DNA of 64,000 nucleotides from Rhodomicrobium sp. R_RK_3 (GTDB lineage: Bacteria > Pseudomonadota > Alphaproteobacteria > Rhizobiales > Rhodomicrobiaceae): the NCBI RefSeq assembly GCF_002198715.1, contig NZ_MWLK01000030.1:1-64000 (forward strand). The letters run 5' to 3'. The notes beneath the pieces are model-generated. The model was not told the DNA's origin. It searched no databases and saw nothing but the letters and a program-made list of their open reading frames with translations. A program made the position numbers and the translations under genes. Every line of letters begins with the position of its first letter. Position 1 is the first letter of the stretch. Positions 28,565 to 36,867 of this stretch are shown one piece after another.

Positions 28565-29131
28565 ATGCGCATGATCGGCCGAAATACGGCAATAATCTTC
28601 ACTTTCGCCTGGCTCGCGATCTTTACCATGGTCGCGCCGGTTCCGCGGGCTCAGGCCGGCTCCGCAGCCGAGATCGACGCTGCCGCGCACGACACGCTCA
28701 GCGACTTCGTCGACCAGGTGCGCGGTTCTCGCGACCTGATCCGCAGATCGGCGGCGGTGCTGGTTTTCCCGACCGTCGTCAAAGCGGGCTTCGGCGTCGG
28801 CGGCGAATATGGCGAGGGCGCGCTGATCGAGCGCGGCCGCACGGTCGACTATTACAATACGGTCTCGGCTTCGGTCGGATTTCAGTTTGGCGCGCAGGCG
28901 CGCTCGGTGGTCATCGTGTTCATGACCCCGGAAGCGCTCGATTCCTTCCGCCGCGTGGACGGCTGGAAGGTGGGCGTGGATGGATCGGTTGCCCTCATCA
29001 ATATCGGCGCCGGCACCTCGATCGACACGACCAGGATCAACGATCCGATCGTCGGCTTCATCTTCGATGGCAAGGGCCTGATGTATAATCTGACCCTCGA
29101 GGGCTCGAAGATCAGCCGCATCGACCGCTAG
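28565..29131 (+). CDS. SYLF-domain (Ysc84-like) lipid-binding exported protein
   Basis: The 188-residue product has a signal peptide (IIFTFAWLAIFTMVAPVPRAQA) and then the SYLF/Ysc84 domain: RSAAVLVFPTVVKAGFGVGGEYGEG, YYNTVSASVGFQFGAQ, FMTPEALDSFR, and a C-terminal block ending GLMYNLTLEGSKISRI. SYLF domains bind phosphoinositides in eukaryotes; bacterial members are periplasmic or envelope proteins of unclear role. It is intact between two clusters of gene remnants. Confidence 0.85.
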   Translation: MRMIGRNTAIIFTFAWLAIFTMVAPVPRAQAGSAAEIDAAAHDTLSDFVDQVRGSRDLIRRSAAVLVFPTVVKAGFGVGGEYGEGALIERGRTVDYYNTVSASVGFQFGAQARSVVIVFMTPEALDSFRRVDGWKVGVDGSVALINIGAGTSIDTTRINDPIVGFIFDGKGLMYNLTLEGSKISRIDR

Positions 29132-29199
29132 TTGCTGCAATAGTGATCGGAGCGCGTCCCGGGCGGCGCGCTCCGTGTAACGCCGATCTGGATCGCAGG

Positions 29200-29385
29200 T
29201 CGTTCCGGGGCCGAGTCGACCGGGTTTGCGCGCCGGTCTGGGCGGGCTCGGATCTGGTGCTGCGGCCGCTGGAGGAGGGGCATCACCGGCTCACCTATGC
29301 CAGCCTGCACCCGCGAGGCCCGCGCGCCGCTGTCGGAGCGCTTTCTCGACGCGATCCGCAATCATATCGAAGCGCTTCGCCGTTG
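29200..29385 (+). pseudogene. LysR-type regulator C-terminal remnant
   Basis: The frame WAGSDLVLRPLEEGHHRLTY...HPRGPRA shifts, after RGPRA, into PLSERFLDAIRNHIEALRR. Together these resemble the last ~60 residues of a LysR substrate-binding domain. One frameshift is needed and no DNA-binding domain precedes it. It ends tail-to-tail against the binding-protein remnant. The family assignment is from overall pattern, hence moderate confidence. Confidence 0.45.
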
Positions 29386-29641
29386 CAGCCCCAGGTGCCG
29401 ATATAGGCGGCAATCTTCTTGGCCGCGCGCGCCTGATCGAGCGATTCGAGCTTCACACAGCGCAGCTTCACATCGATGCCGACGGCCTTCAGATAGGCGG
29501 TGACCGCTTCGGCGACGGGCTTTTCGCGCTAGGCCCACAGCTTCATCGAGAAGCCGTTGGGGGTAGCTCGCCTCGCCGAGCTGCGCCTTGGCCTTGGCCG
29601 GGTCGCAGGGATAGTCGGGGCAGAGCGCCCGCCGAAGCAGA
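29385..29641 (-). pseudogene. ABC solute-binding protein (SBP family 5) internal fragment
   Basis: Reading leftward: RRALCPDYPCDPAKAKAQLGEASYP, then (after a one-base shift) NGFSMKLWA, an in-frame TAG, and REKPVAEAVTAYLKAVGIDVKLRCVKLESLDQ...KKIAAYIGTWGCNG. This is the DPAKAKxLLxEAGYPNGF region and what follows it in SBP_bac_5 proteins. The dppA gene in this window has its own intact copy of this region. The fragment has a frameshift, a nonsense codon and no ends, so it is a relic. Confidence 0.75.
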
Positions 29642-29856
29642 TCGTCATTTATTTTCCTCCCAACAGCGCTTTCGTCAGCATAACCGCAGGGTCAGGATTG
29701 AGATTGGCTTTGAATTCATGATCGTTGCGTCTTGTGCAACTGAGGGCGAGGCGTCCGATTGACGCCCCGTCGTCGGATTTCGCGTAGCCCTATCCTCGGA
29801 GAGAGTGTGGCGGCCGTAAGGAGCAACACGCCGCGTCTAAATCGAAATGATCCGCT

Positions 29857-30297
29857 CTAGCCGCCCCGGGCGATCATGCGCAGCAGCGCCAAGACGGCCA
29901 CAGCGTAACCGTCGGGGCCGAGGCCGGCGATAACGGCGGTGGCGGCGCGGGACATCAGCGAATTGTGGTAGATCGCCTCGCGGCGGTGGATGTTCGAGAT
30001 GTGCAATTCGATGATCGGCCCCGGAAACATTTTGAGCGCGTCGAGGATGGCCATCGAGGTGAAGCTGTAGGCGGCGGGGTTGATGACGATCCCCGCCCCA
30101 TGATCCACCGCCTCGTGGATCCAGCCGATGAGTTCATGCTCGGCATTCGACTGGCGGAACTCGACCGGATGATCGCCGGCCGCCGCGCGGCACATCGCCT
30201 CGATTTCGGCCAGCGTGGTGCGTCCATAAATCTCCGGCTCGCGCGTGCCGAGCCGGTTCAGGTTGGGGCCGTTGAGGATGTAGATCGGACGGGTCAT
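29857..30297 (-). CDS. aroQ: Type II 3-dehydroquinate dehydratase
   Basis: The 146-residue protein has the typical length of the dodecameric type II enzyme. NGPNLNRLGTREPEIYG contains the catalytic Tyr24. QSNAEHELIGWIHEA, NPAAYSFTS and ELHISNIHRRE (catalytic His99) follow. It interconverts 3-dehydroquinate and 3-dehydroshikimate. Its position beside a TRAP transporter, a GntR regulator and an AroE-like dehydrogenase suggests a catabolic quinate/shikimate role rather than, or besides, aromatic biosynthesis. It lies 30 bp downstream of the DctM gene, on the same strand. Confidence 0.93.
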   Translation of the reverse strand: MTRPIYILNGPNLNRLGTREPEIYGRTTLAEIEAMCRAAAGDHPVEFRQSNAEHELIGWIHEAVDHGAGIVINPAAYSFTSMAILDALKMFPGPIIELHISNIHRREAIYHNSLMSRAATAVIAGLGPDGYAVAVLALLRMIARGG

Positions 30298-30327
30298 CGG
30301 CGGCTTTCCTTTTGCTCGAGGCGGGCG

Positions 30328-31629
30328 TCAGCCCTGATAGCCCAGCAATCGCGGCAGCCAGAGCACGAGGCCGGGCACGAAGGTGATGAGCGCCAGCGTG
30401 CCGATCATCGCAGCGAGGAACGGCAAGGTGTCGCGCACGATATCGCGCAAAGGGGCGCCCGAGATGTTGGCCATGATGAAGAGCAGCAGGCCGTAAGGCG
30501 GCGTGATCAGGCCGATCATGATGTTGACCACGGCGACAATGCCGAAATGCACCATGTCGATGCCGAGCGATTCCGCCGTCGGGATCAGCACCGGCACCAC
30601 GATCAGGAGGATGGTGGTGCCTTCGAGCAGGCAGCCCAGGATCAGCAGCAGGATGTTGACCAGGATCAGGAAGCCGGCCGGCGACAGGTCGAAGCCGCGC
30701 AGGAAGGTGCTGAGAGACTGCGGGATATTCTCGACCGTCACCACATAGTTGAAGACCAGCGCCCCGGCGATCAGCATGCCGATCGAGGCGGTGGTGCGGG
30801 CGCTCGCCAGCAGCGAATCGTAGGTGCTGCGCAGCGTGATGCTGCGATAGAGCACGGCGGAAATCACGAAGGCATAGGCGGCGGCGATGGCGGCGGCCTC
30901 GGTCGGCGTGGTGACGCCGCTATAGATGCAGCCGAGCAGCACGACCGGCATCATCAGCGCCGGGAAGGCGCGGATGGTGATGCCCGGAAGCTCGCGCAGC
31001 GGGATCGGCGGCTCTACGGGAAAATTCCGCTTGCGGGCCACCAGCGCGATGATGGCCATCTGCGCGAGGCCCATCAGCAGGCCGGGGACGACGCCACCGA
31101 GGAACAGATAGCCGATCGAGACGTCGGAGACGAGCGCGTAAAGCACGATCGGGATCGAGGGCGGGATGATCGGCCCGATCACGGCGGAAACGGCAGTGAG
31201 CGCGGCGGCAAAGCTCGCGGTATATTTGCCGTCCTTGGTCATCATCACCTGCATCATCTTGCCCGAGCCGGCGGCGTCCGCGATGGCGGAGCCGGACATG
31301 CCGGCGAAGATGATGCTCTGCACGACATTGACCTGCGCGAGCCCGCCCCGGAAACGCCCGACGAGGGCGTCGCAGAAGCGCAGAAGGCGCTCGGTCATGC
31401 TGCCGGTGTTCATCAACTCGGCGGCGAAGATGAACAGCGGCACGGCGAGCAGGATATAGCTGGTATACATGCCGTTGAGGAGCTGCTCGGCGGCGGTGCC
31501 CATGTCGAGCCCGGCGAGATAGAGATAGAGGATCGAGCCGCCGATCATGGCGTGTCCGATCGGCAGGCCGAGCAGGCTGAGCGTGACGATGGCAAGGATC
31601 GCCAGCGAAAACGGGCTGGTGAAGTTCAT
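30328..31629 (-). CDS. dctM: TRAP transporter large permease (DctM)
   Basis: The 433-residue membrane protein has about 12 hydrophobic segments. Family landmarks are IGHAMIGGSILYLY, PLFIFAAELMNTGSMTERLLRF, FAGMSGSAIADAAGSG and PIIPPSIPIVLYALV. It is the ion-coupled translocation subunit (usually Na+) that works with DctQ and the periplasmic DctP. It overlaps the DctQ gene by 4 bp. The neighbouring aroQ and aroE suggest a cyclic carboxylate such as quinate or shikimate as cargo. Confidence 0.92.
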   Translation of the reverse strand: MNFTSPFSLAILAIVTLSLLGLPIGHAMIGGSILYLYLAGLDMGTAAEQLLNGMYTSYILLAVPLFIFAAELMNTGSMTERLLRFCDALVGRFRGGLAQVNVVQSIIFAGMSGSAIADAAGSGKMMQVMMTKDGKYTASFAAALTAVSAVIGPIIPPSIPIVLYALVSDVSIGYLFLGGVVPGLLMGLAQMAIIALVARKRNFPVEPPIPLRELPGITIRAFPALMMPVVLLGCIYSGVTTPTEAAAIAAAYAFVISAVLYRSITLRSTYDSLLASARTTASIGMLIAGALVFNYVVTVENIPQSLSTFLRGFDLSPAGFLILVNILLLILGCLLEGTTILLIVVPVLIPTAESLGIDMVHFGIVAVVNIMIGLITPPYGLLLFIMANISGAPLRDIVRDTLPFLAAMIGTLALITFVPGLVLWLPRLLGYQG

Positions 31630-32144
31630 ACGCCGGAACTCGCTTTGGTGGGATCGAATTCCTCCGGCGCCTTACCGAGCAGGGCGCGCCAGAGAATCCA
31701 GGCATAGCGGATGAGCACCGCCACCGCGAAGATGACGTAGATCGAGAACAGCCAGTCGAAGCGGATCTTTAGGTAGGCGGTGCTCTGCACCTTCATGAAG
31801 GTCACGTAGTCGACGACCGCCGGCAGCGACATGCCGTAGAGCACCAGCATTGCCAGCGCGGTGATGATCGCCAACACCCGGCGGGCGCGCTTTCCGACCG
31901 CGCCGTAGATCAGGTCGAAGCGGATTTCCTCGGCTTCGGCGACGACGAAGGCCGCGCCCCACAGCACCAGCCACAGCCAGGTGATGACCGTCAGCTCGGA
32001 GGTCCAGCCGATGGGGAAATTCATCAGATAGCGGAAGACGATCTGCACGATGAAGGCGAGGAACATCACCGCGAGCAGCGCCGCCGCGACGTTTTCGGCG
32101 CGCCGCCGCAGCCATTCGCCTGCTGCCCGTAATTTTTGACGCAT
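31626..32144 (-). CDS. dctQ: TRAP transporter small permease (DctQ)
   Basis: The 172-residue protein has four membrane segments. The DctQ pattern is visible in VFRYLMNFPIGWTSELTVITWLWLVLWGAAF, followed by AEEIRFDLIYG. It pairs with DctM, whose start overlaps its stop. A 115-bp gap separates it from the binding-protein gene upstream. Confidence 0.9.
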   Translation of the reverse strand: MRQKLRAAGEWLRRRAENVAAALLAVMFLAFIVQIVFRYLMNFPIGWTSELTVITWLWLVLWGAAFVVAEAEEIRFDLIYGAVGKRARRVLAIITALAMLVLYGMSLPAVVDYVTFMKVQSTAYLKIRFDWLFSIYVIFAVAVLIRYAWILWRALLGKAPEEFDPTKASSGV

Positions 32145-32259
32145 CGCCGTCTCCGCTCGGTCGGACAGCCGCCTGCCCTGACGGACCGCCAGCGGCAGGC
32201 GACATTGCGCTGTGGGTGGGAGGAGCCGCCCCGCGCCGGTGCGGGGCAGCGTGCCAGGG

Positions 32260-33255
32260 CTAGAGGGCGTTGATCTTGTCGACCAGACCGGCGGGCCAGC
32301 TCTTGGCGAGGTCGGACTCCAGATATTTCCTCTGCGCGAAGCTGCGGAAGGCGGCGACGTCGGGCGTGTAGATCTCCAGGCCCTTGCTCTTGAAGAAGGC
32401 GACCAGTTCGGCCTCCTGCTTCAGATGCTCGGCCTGGCTCCAGTCGATGGCCTTGTCCGCCGCGGCCTGGAAGGCGGTTTGCTGTTCCGGCGTCATGGCT
32501 TTCCAGACCTTCGACGACACCGTCAGCAGATCGAAGCCGACCAGATGCGAGGTCAGCGCGATCTGCGACATGACCTCGTAGAACTTCATGTTCTGCACAT
32601 TCGGCAGCGGATTGTCCTGGCCGTCGATGGCGCCGGTCTGCAGGCCGGTATAGACCTCGGCATAGGCCATCGGCGTCGGATTGGCGCCGAGCGCGCTGCC
32701 GAGGAACTGCCAGGCATCGCCGCCAGGCATGCGCAGCTTGACGCCGGCAAGGTCGGCCGGAGTATTGATCTTCCTGCCCGATTTCAGGCCGACATGGCGC
32801 GCGCCGAAATAGGTCGGCCCGAGAATATGGACGCCGAGCTTATCCTCGACGAGCGTCTTCATCTGCGCGCCGTGCTCACTGTTGAAGAATTTGCGCAAAT
32901 GATCGGCGTCGCGGAACAGATAGGCGGAGCTGAGGATCGACCAGGCCGGGATCTGGTTGGCGATGTCCTGCGGCGCGATATTGCCCATTTCCAGATTGCC
33001 GCGCTGCAAGGCGACGAGTTCGGTGCCCTGCTTGAACAGGTTGCCGCCGTAATAGGGCTCGAGCGTAAAATTCGGCGCGATGGCCTCCGCGAACATCTGG
33101 GTCATCTTTGCCCGGATGTCCTTCTCGGAGAACACGGCGGAGAAGCGGAGTTTCGGCTTGTCCTGCGCGATGGCAGGGCTGAACGCAAAGGCGAATGACG
33201 CAGCCGCCAGGGCGGCGCCGGCAAGCATGGTGCGGCGATCGATCGAAAAGCCCAT
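32260..33255 (-). CDS. dctP: TRAP transporter solute-binding protein (DctP)
   Basis: GGGAGGAACTG before the ATG at 33255 fixes the start (331 residues). The signal peptide (RRTMLAGAALAAASFAFAFSPAIA) has an RR start. The fold landmarks are YGGNLFKQGTELVALQRGNLEMG, the ligand-binding Arg region VKLRMPGGDAWQFLGSALGANPTPMAYAEVYTGLQTGAIDGQ, and SQIALTSH. The Arg in KLRM would pair with a substrate carboxylate. It delivers cargo to DctQM. It is divergent from the gntR gene. Confidence 0.9.
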   Translation of the reverse strand: MGFSIDRRTMLAGAALAAASFAFAFSPAIAQDKPKLRFSAVFSEKDIRAKMTQMFAEAIAPNFTLEPYYGGNLFKQGTELVALQRGNLEMGNIAPQDIANQIPAWSILSSAYLFRDADHLRKFFNSEHGAQMKTLVEDKLGVHILGPTYFGARHVGLKSGRKINTPADLAGVKLRMPGGDAWQFLGSALGANPTPMAYAEVYTGLQTGAIDGQDNPLPNVQNMKFYEVMSQIALTSHLVGFDLLTVSSKVWKAMTPEQQTAFQAAADKAIDWSQAEHLKQEAELVAFFKSKGLEIYTPDVAAFRSFAQRKYLESDLAKSWPAGLVDKINAL

Positions 33256-33384
33256 CAGTTCCTCCCTTGGGCAGGCTATGCTGCCCTTCCGGCGCGCTGT
33301 GCCCGCGCGCTTCCCCGCCAATTGTTTGCACTGGACGGATCAATTATCAATATGTGAATTCAGATTTATATGAGATTCCTATTT

Positions 33385-33392
33385 TCGTATGA
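33385..33392. promoter_or_regulatory. Candidate GntR operator core TCGTATGA (dctP/gntR gap)
   Basis: TCGTATGA occurs here in the gap between the divergent dctP and gntR genes. Its reverse complement recurs at 34271-34278, before the aroE-like gene. A second near-copy, TATATGAGATT, lies at ~33367-33377. The shared flank GAGATT links that near-copy with the aroE site. FCD-type GntR regulators bind short sites of this sort. Confidence 0.35.
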
Positions 33393-33512
33393 TCTTTGAG
33401 TGCCACACCCGCCGCTGACCGACGCCCCATATTGCTCATCGCAGGCTTGCATCGTTGCAGGTCACTTGCGAATATCTCCGATATTTCCCGAATCATCGGA
33501 AGAACCTCATCC

Positions 33513-34184
33513 GTGGCAACGACGCAGACCGGCTCCGAGACGATCGGAGAAAACGCTTATCGCCGCATCAGGACGGACATCATTTTCGGCCGCGCCGCGC
33601 CCGGTCAGAAGCTTCGGCTCGAACGGCTGAAGGACGAATATGGCGTCAGCGTCAGCACCTTGCGGGAAATCCTCAATCGCCTTAGCTCGGAAGGGCTGGT
33701 GTCAGCCGAGGGCCAGCGCGGCTTCGAGGTGGCGCCCGTCTCGGCGGCCAATCTGCAGGAGATCGCCGCGCTTCGCATGCTGCTCGAAGGCCATGCGATG
33801 GAGCAGTCCTTCGCGGCCGGCGATATGGATTGGGAAGGCCGCGTGGTTTCCGCCCACCATAAGCTGGCCAGCATGGAGCGCCGCATGAATGACGGCGACC
33901 GCAGCGAGACCGAGCTTTGGAAGCGCTATGACTGGGAGTTCCACCAGGCGCTGATCTCGGCCTGCGGCTCCCAGGTGCTGATGGACACGCACGCGGCGGT
34001 CTTTGACAAATATCTGCGTTACCAGATGATAGCCCTCAGCTTCCGCGGCGATATCGCGGCGCGCGAGCACCAGACCTTGCTGAACTGCGCACTCGCCCGC
34101 GACGCCGCGACGGCGAAAGCGACGCTCGAGCGCCATGTCACCGGCGGCGTCGAGCACGCACTGGCCACCGGCAGCATTCGCTAG
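33513..34184 (+). CDS. GntR-family regulator, FCD subfamily
   Basis: The GTG at 33513 (GGAAG ~11 bp upstream) gives 223 residues, the usual FCD length. A longer frame from 33396 adds 39 residues without similarity to the family. The winged helix is residues ~10-75 (AYRRIRTDIIFGRAAPGQKL, then LKDEYGVSVSTLREILNRLSSEGLV). The FCD effector domain has conserved metal-binding His/Asp positions such as DWEFHQALISACGS and ERHVTGGVEHAL. It probably controls the divergent TRAP-aroQ operon and the downstream aroE-like gene. Confidence 0.85.
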   Translation: MATTQTGSETIGENAYRRIRTDIIFGRAAPGQKLRLERLKDEYGVSVSTLREILNRLSSEGLVSAEGQRGFEVAPVSAANLQEIAALRMLLEGHAMEQSFAAGDMDWEGRVVSAHHKLASMERRMNDGDRSETELWKRYDWEFHQALISACGSQVLMDTHAAVFDKYLRYQMIALSFRGDIAAREHQTLLNCALARDAATAKATLERHVTGGVEHALATGSIR

Positions 34185-34270
34185 ACCCAAATCCCGCGAT
34201 CACATCTCCGTAAGCCGGCGCATCCTTGCGCCGTGCCGGAGCTTGTCCGCATCAGTCGAAGGCAAAAATC

Positions 34271-34278
34271 TCATACGA
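34271..34278. promoter_or_regulatory. Candidate GntR operator core (TCATACGA) before the aroE-like gene
   Basis: This is the reverse complement of the TCGTATGA core in the dctP/gntR gap, 77 bp before the aroE-like start. Its context (AAATCTCATACGAATG) extends the match to a near-copy at ~33367-33377. The 170-bp spacer after gntR suggests that the aroE-like gene has its own promoter, regulated by the same protein. Confidence 0.35.
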
Positions 34279-34354
34279 ATGTTATTTCGCCTGTTGATCG
34301 GCGTTTGATTCGAGCTATGCTCGATCATGTGGTTTGCATTCCCGCGAAGGTGTC

Positions 34355-35203
34355 ATGGCGACCATCAGGCTGGGCCTCATCGGCGACAATATCGAGCGAT
34401 CGCAATCGCCGCGCCTGCATGTGCTGGCGGGCCGGCTCTGCGGGCTCGATGTGCGCTACGATCCGCTGATCCCCGCCGATATGGGCCTGGATTTTGACGC
34501 GGCCTTCGCGCTTTGCCGCGACGGCGGCTTTCGCGGGATCAACATCACCTATCCCTATAAGGAGACGGTCTTCGCGCGGCTCGACGTCGCCGACGCGACC
34601 GTCCGCGCGCTCGGCGCGTGCAACACCGTGCTGTTCGGCACAGGCGCGCCCTTCGGGGCCAATACCGATTATTCCGGCTTCAAAACCGCTTTTGCCGAGA
34701 CCTTCGGCGGTGCCGCGCCCGGTGTCGTCGCCATGGCGGGGGCCGGCGGTGTCGGCAAGGCGATCGGTTTCGCGCTGGCCGAACTCGGCGCGAGTGAAAT
34801 TCGGGTTTTCGACCGCGAGGCCGCCAGATCGGCCGCGCTGCGCAAGACGCTGTCCGGTACGGCGTCCCTGAAAGTGCATGTGGCCGAGGCCATCGAGGAA
34901 GCGGCCGAAGGGGCGGACGGCCTCGTCAACTGCACGCCGCTCGGCATGACCGGTTATCCGGGAACGGCGATCCCGCGCCATGTCCTCGCTGGCCGGAGCT
35001 GGGCCTTCGACGCTGTCTACACCCCCGTCGAGACGGAATTCCTGCGTGATGCGCAGGGCGCCGGCCTCGCGACGATGAGCGGTTACGAATTGTTCTTCTA
35101 TCAGGGCGTCGATGCCTTTCGGATCTTCACCGGCCTGGACGTCAACCAGCAGGCCCTAAGGCGAAGGCTCAGTGAGCCGGACGACATGGAGCGAGCCGTC
35201 TAA
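34355..35203 (+). CDS. Shikimate/quinate dehydrogenase (AroE/YdiB family)
   Basis: The ATG at 34355 has GAAGG upstream and gives 282 residues. The substrate site is complete: SQSPRLH (Ser16, Ser18), NITYPYK with catalytic Lys69, Asn90 and GANTDYSGF with Asp105. The Rossmann motif is GAGGVGKAIG at ~129, and NCTPLGM is canonical. After the second strand the sequence is VFDRE, with Asp153 where NADP-dependent AroE has the NRT motif. This suggests NAD(H) use, as expected for a catabolic quinate/shikimate dehydrogenase. Context with aroQ and a TRAP importer supports that role. Confidence 0.82.
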   Translation: MATIRLGLIGDNIERSQSPRLHVLAGRLCGLDVRYDPLIPADMGLDFDAAFALCRDGGFRGINITYPYKETVFARLDVADATVRALGACNTVLFGTGAPFGANTDYSGFKTAFAETFGGAAPGVVAMAGAGGVGKAIGFALAELGASEIRVFDREAARSAALRKTLSGTASLKVHVAEAIEEAAEGADGLVNCTPLGMTGYPGTAIPRHVLAGRSWAFDAVYTPVETEFLRDAQGAGLATMSGYELFFYQGVDAFRIFTGLDVNQQALRRRLSEPDDMERAV

Positions 35204-35435
35204 GACGAACTCTCTCTGCACGCAAGCAACTTTGAAATAAGTCTGCGGTTAACTCCGCATGCCTTCTGAAAATCACAAATAATATTCAAATCGTTGCAGA
35301 AATGTGACTCTCTGCATTTTGCATTACGGCCGCATTCATTAAATTTAGACTCAATTGCGATTCGCACTTAAATTAAATTCCGTGCTCTGACGAGACAGAT
35401 GAGCTCGATTTTCTAAGAAGATGGGGGGAATACGC

Positions 35436-36677
35436 ATGCTTTATCGAAAGCTTGCGTTTGCGGCGATGCTTGTGCTCGCTGCCGGCGCAATGACTACGGC
35501 CCATGCTGCCGATCTCGGCAGCAAGGACGTGAGCGACCTCGAAGATCGTGTCGCCGAACTGGAAGCCACCGCGGCCCGCAAGGGCAACCGCAACGTCTCG
35601 CTGACCATTACCGGCATCGTCAACCGCGCCTTGCTGGCCTGGGACGACGGCGTCGACAGCGACACCTATATCGTCGATCCCACGCATCATTCCTCGCGCG
35701 TCGCCTTCAAGGGCGAGGCGGGCATCAATCCGGGTTTGAAATCGGGCTTCTTCATCGAAGCCGAGTTCCGTGACAGTTCCTCCGGCACGGTGTTCCAGGG
35801 CGACGACGAGGGCGTCGGCGGCACGCCAGGGGAGATCCGCATCCGCCACTCGAACGTCTATATCGACAGCGAAAAGCTCGGACGCATCACGCTCGGCCAG
35901 CAGAGCTCCGCCGCCAAGGACGTCAATACGATCAGCCTCAGCAACAACATGGACAATGCCAATATCGACGCCCCGCCCGCCTTCCGCGTGCGCAGCAGCG
36001 ATGGCCGCAATACGGGCCTCGCCTGGGGTGACATCGCCAACGGCCTCGACGGCAATCGCGGCGATTTCATCCGCTATGACTCGCCGGCGATCTATGGCTT
36101 CATCCTGTCGGCGGCCTGGGGCGAAGACGATTATGTGGACGCGGCCATCCGCTTCAAGGGCGAGTGGAACTCATTCCGCCTCGCGGCCGGCATCGGCTAT
36201 ACCTGGGCCGACGACAGCGCGACCGGTGGCAAGATCCCCGAAGTGGAGCAGGTCGCCGGCTCGGCCTCGCTGCTGCATGTGCCGACCGGCCTGTTCCTGA
36301 CGGTCGCCGGGGGCCAGCTCGACAGCGACGCGCTCACCAAGGAAGCGTTCTTCTATTATGCCGATACCGGCATCATGCGGAAGTTCAATTCCTACGGCGC
36401 CACAACCTTCTATGTCGGCCACGGCCATTACGAAGATTTCGGCGCGGGGCTGATCGGCAACAAACAGATCACCGGCGTGGCACTCGACGCCTTCCTGGTG
36501 GAGTCCTCCGAGGTGAACCGCTTTAGCGGCGGCGTCGTGCAGACTTTCGACGCTGCGGCGCTCGATCTCTACGCCCAGTTCCATTATTACGAGGCCGACC
36601 TCACCAAGGCCGGCGGCGACAAGGTCGATACCGAAGCGTTTTTCGCTGTGCTGACGGGCGCGCGGATCAAGTTCTAG
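35436..36677 (+). CDS. Outer-membrane porin (alphaproteobacterial Porin_2 type)
   Basis: The ATG at 35436 follows a GGGGG tract and gives 413 residues. The signal peptide is LAFAAMLVLAAGAMTTAHA. A short coiled-coil stretch (VSDLEDRVAELEATAARK) follows, then beta strands ending in ARIKF with the C-terminal Phe recognised by the BAM machinery. Motifs such as HHSSRVAFKGEAGI and GFFIEAEFRD are typical. The 232 bp upstream are AT-rich (promoter region). It could supply outer-membrane passage for the TRAP substrate, but porins are general, so the link is weak. Confidence 0.85.
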   Translation: MLYRKLAFAAMLVLAAGAMTTAHAADLGSKDVSDLEDRVAELEATAARKGNRNVSLTITGIVNRALLAWDDGVDSDTYIVDPTHHSSRVAFKGEAGINPGLKSGFFIEAEFRDSSSGTVFQGDDEGVGGTPGEIRIRHSNVYIDSEKLGRITLGQQSSAAKDVNTISLSNNMDNANIDAPPAFRVRSSDGRNTGLAWGDIANGLDGNRGDFIRYDSPAIYGFILSAAWGEDDYVDAAIRFKGEWNSFRLAAGIGYTWADDSATGGKIPEVEQVAGSASLLHVPTGLFLTVAGGQLDSDALTKEAFFYYADTGIMRKFNSYGATTFYVGHGHYEDFGAGLIGNKQITGVALDAFLVESSEVNRFSGGVVQTFDAAALDLYAQFHYYEADLTKAGGDKVDTEAFFAVLTGARIKF

Positions 36678-36698
36678 ATCACGATGAACGCGACAGCG

Positions 36699-36727
36699 AA
36701 GGCCGCCTCCCCATGGGCGGCCTTTTT
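36699..36727 (+). terminator. Rho-independent terminator after the porin gene
   Basis: AAGGCCGCC (36699-36707) and GGCGGCCTT (36716-36724) form a 9-bp stem with an 8-base loop, followed by TTT. It starts 21 bp after the porin stop codon. Confidence 0.85.
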
Positions 36728-36867
36728 CGCGTCTTCAAGCGGAGGAAACGAGCCTATAGCAACGCGCTCGCCGCCTTCATGGCAGTGCTCGACGACACGA
36801 CCACCGATCTGCGAGACTGCGTCCCGGCTTTGGTGACACCACCTATCCAACCGACTGAGCCCGCTCT

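Noticed and set aside
29965-31707. Plus-strand open frame of 580 codons
   Set aside because: Antisense to aroQ and dctM. The product is rich in Asp, His, Gln and Arg and lacks domains, which is typical of a shadow frame.
36725-36867. Short coding remnant between the porin terminator and prpE
   Set aside because: A stretch near 36760-36860 looks vaguely coding (AFMAVLDDTTTDLRDCVPAL-like), but it is too short and has no family match that I can name.
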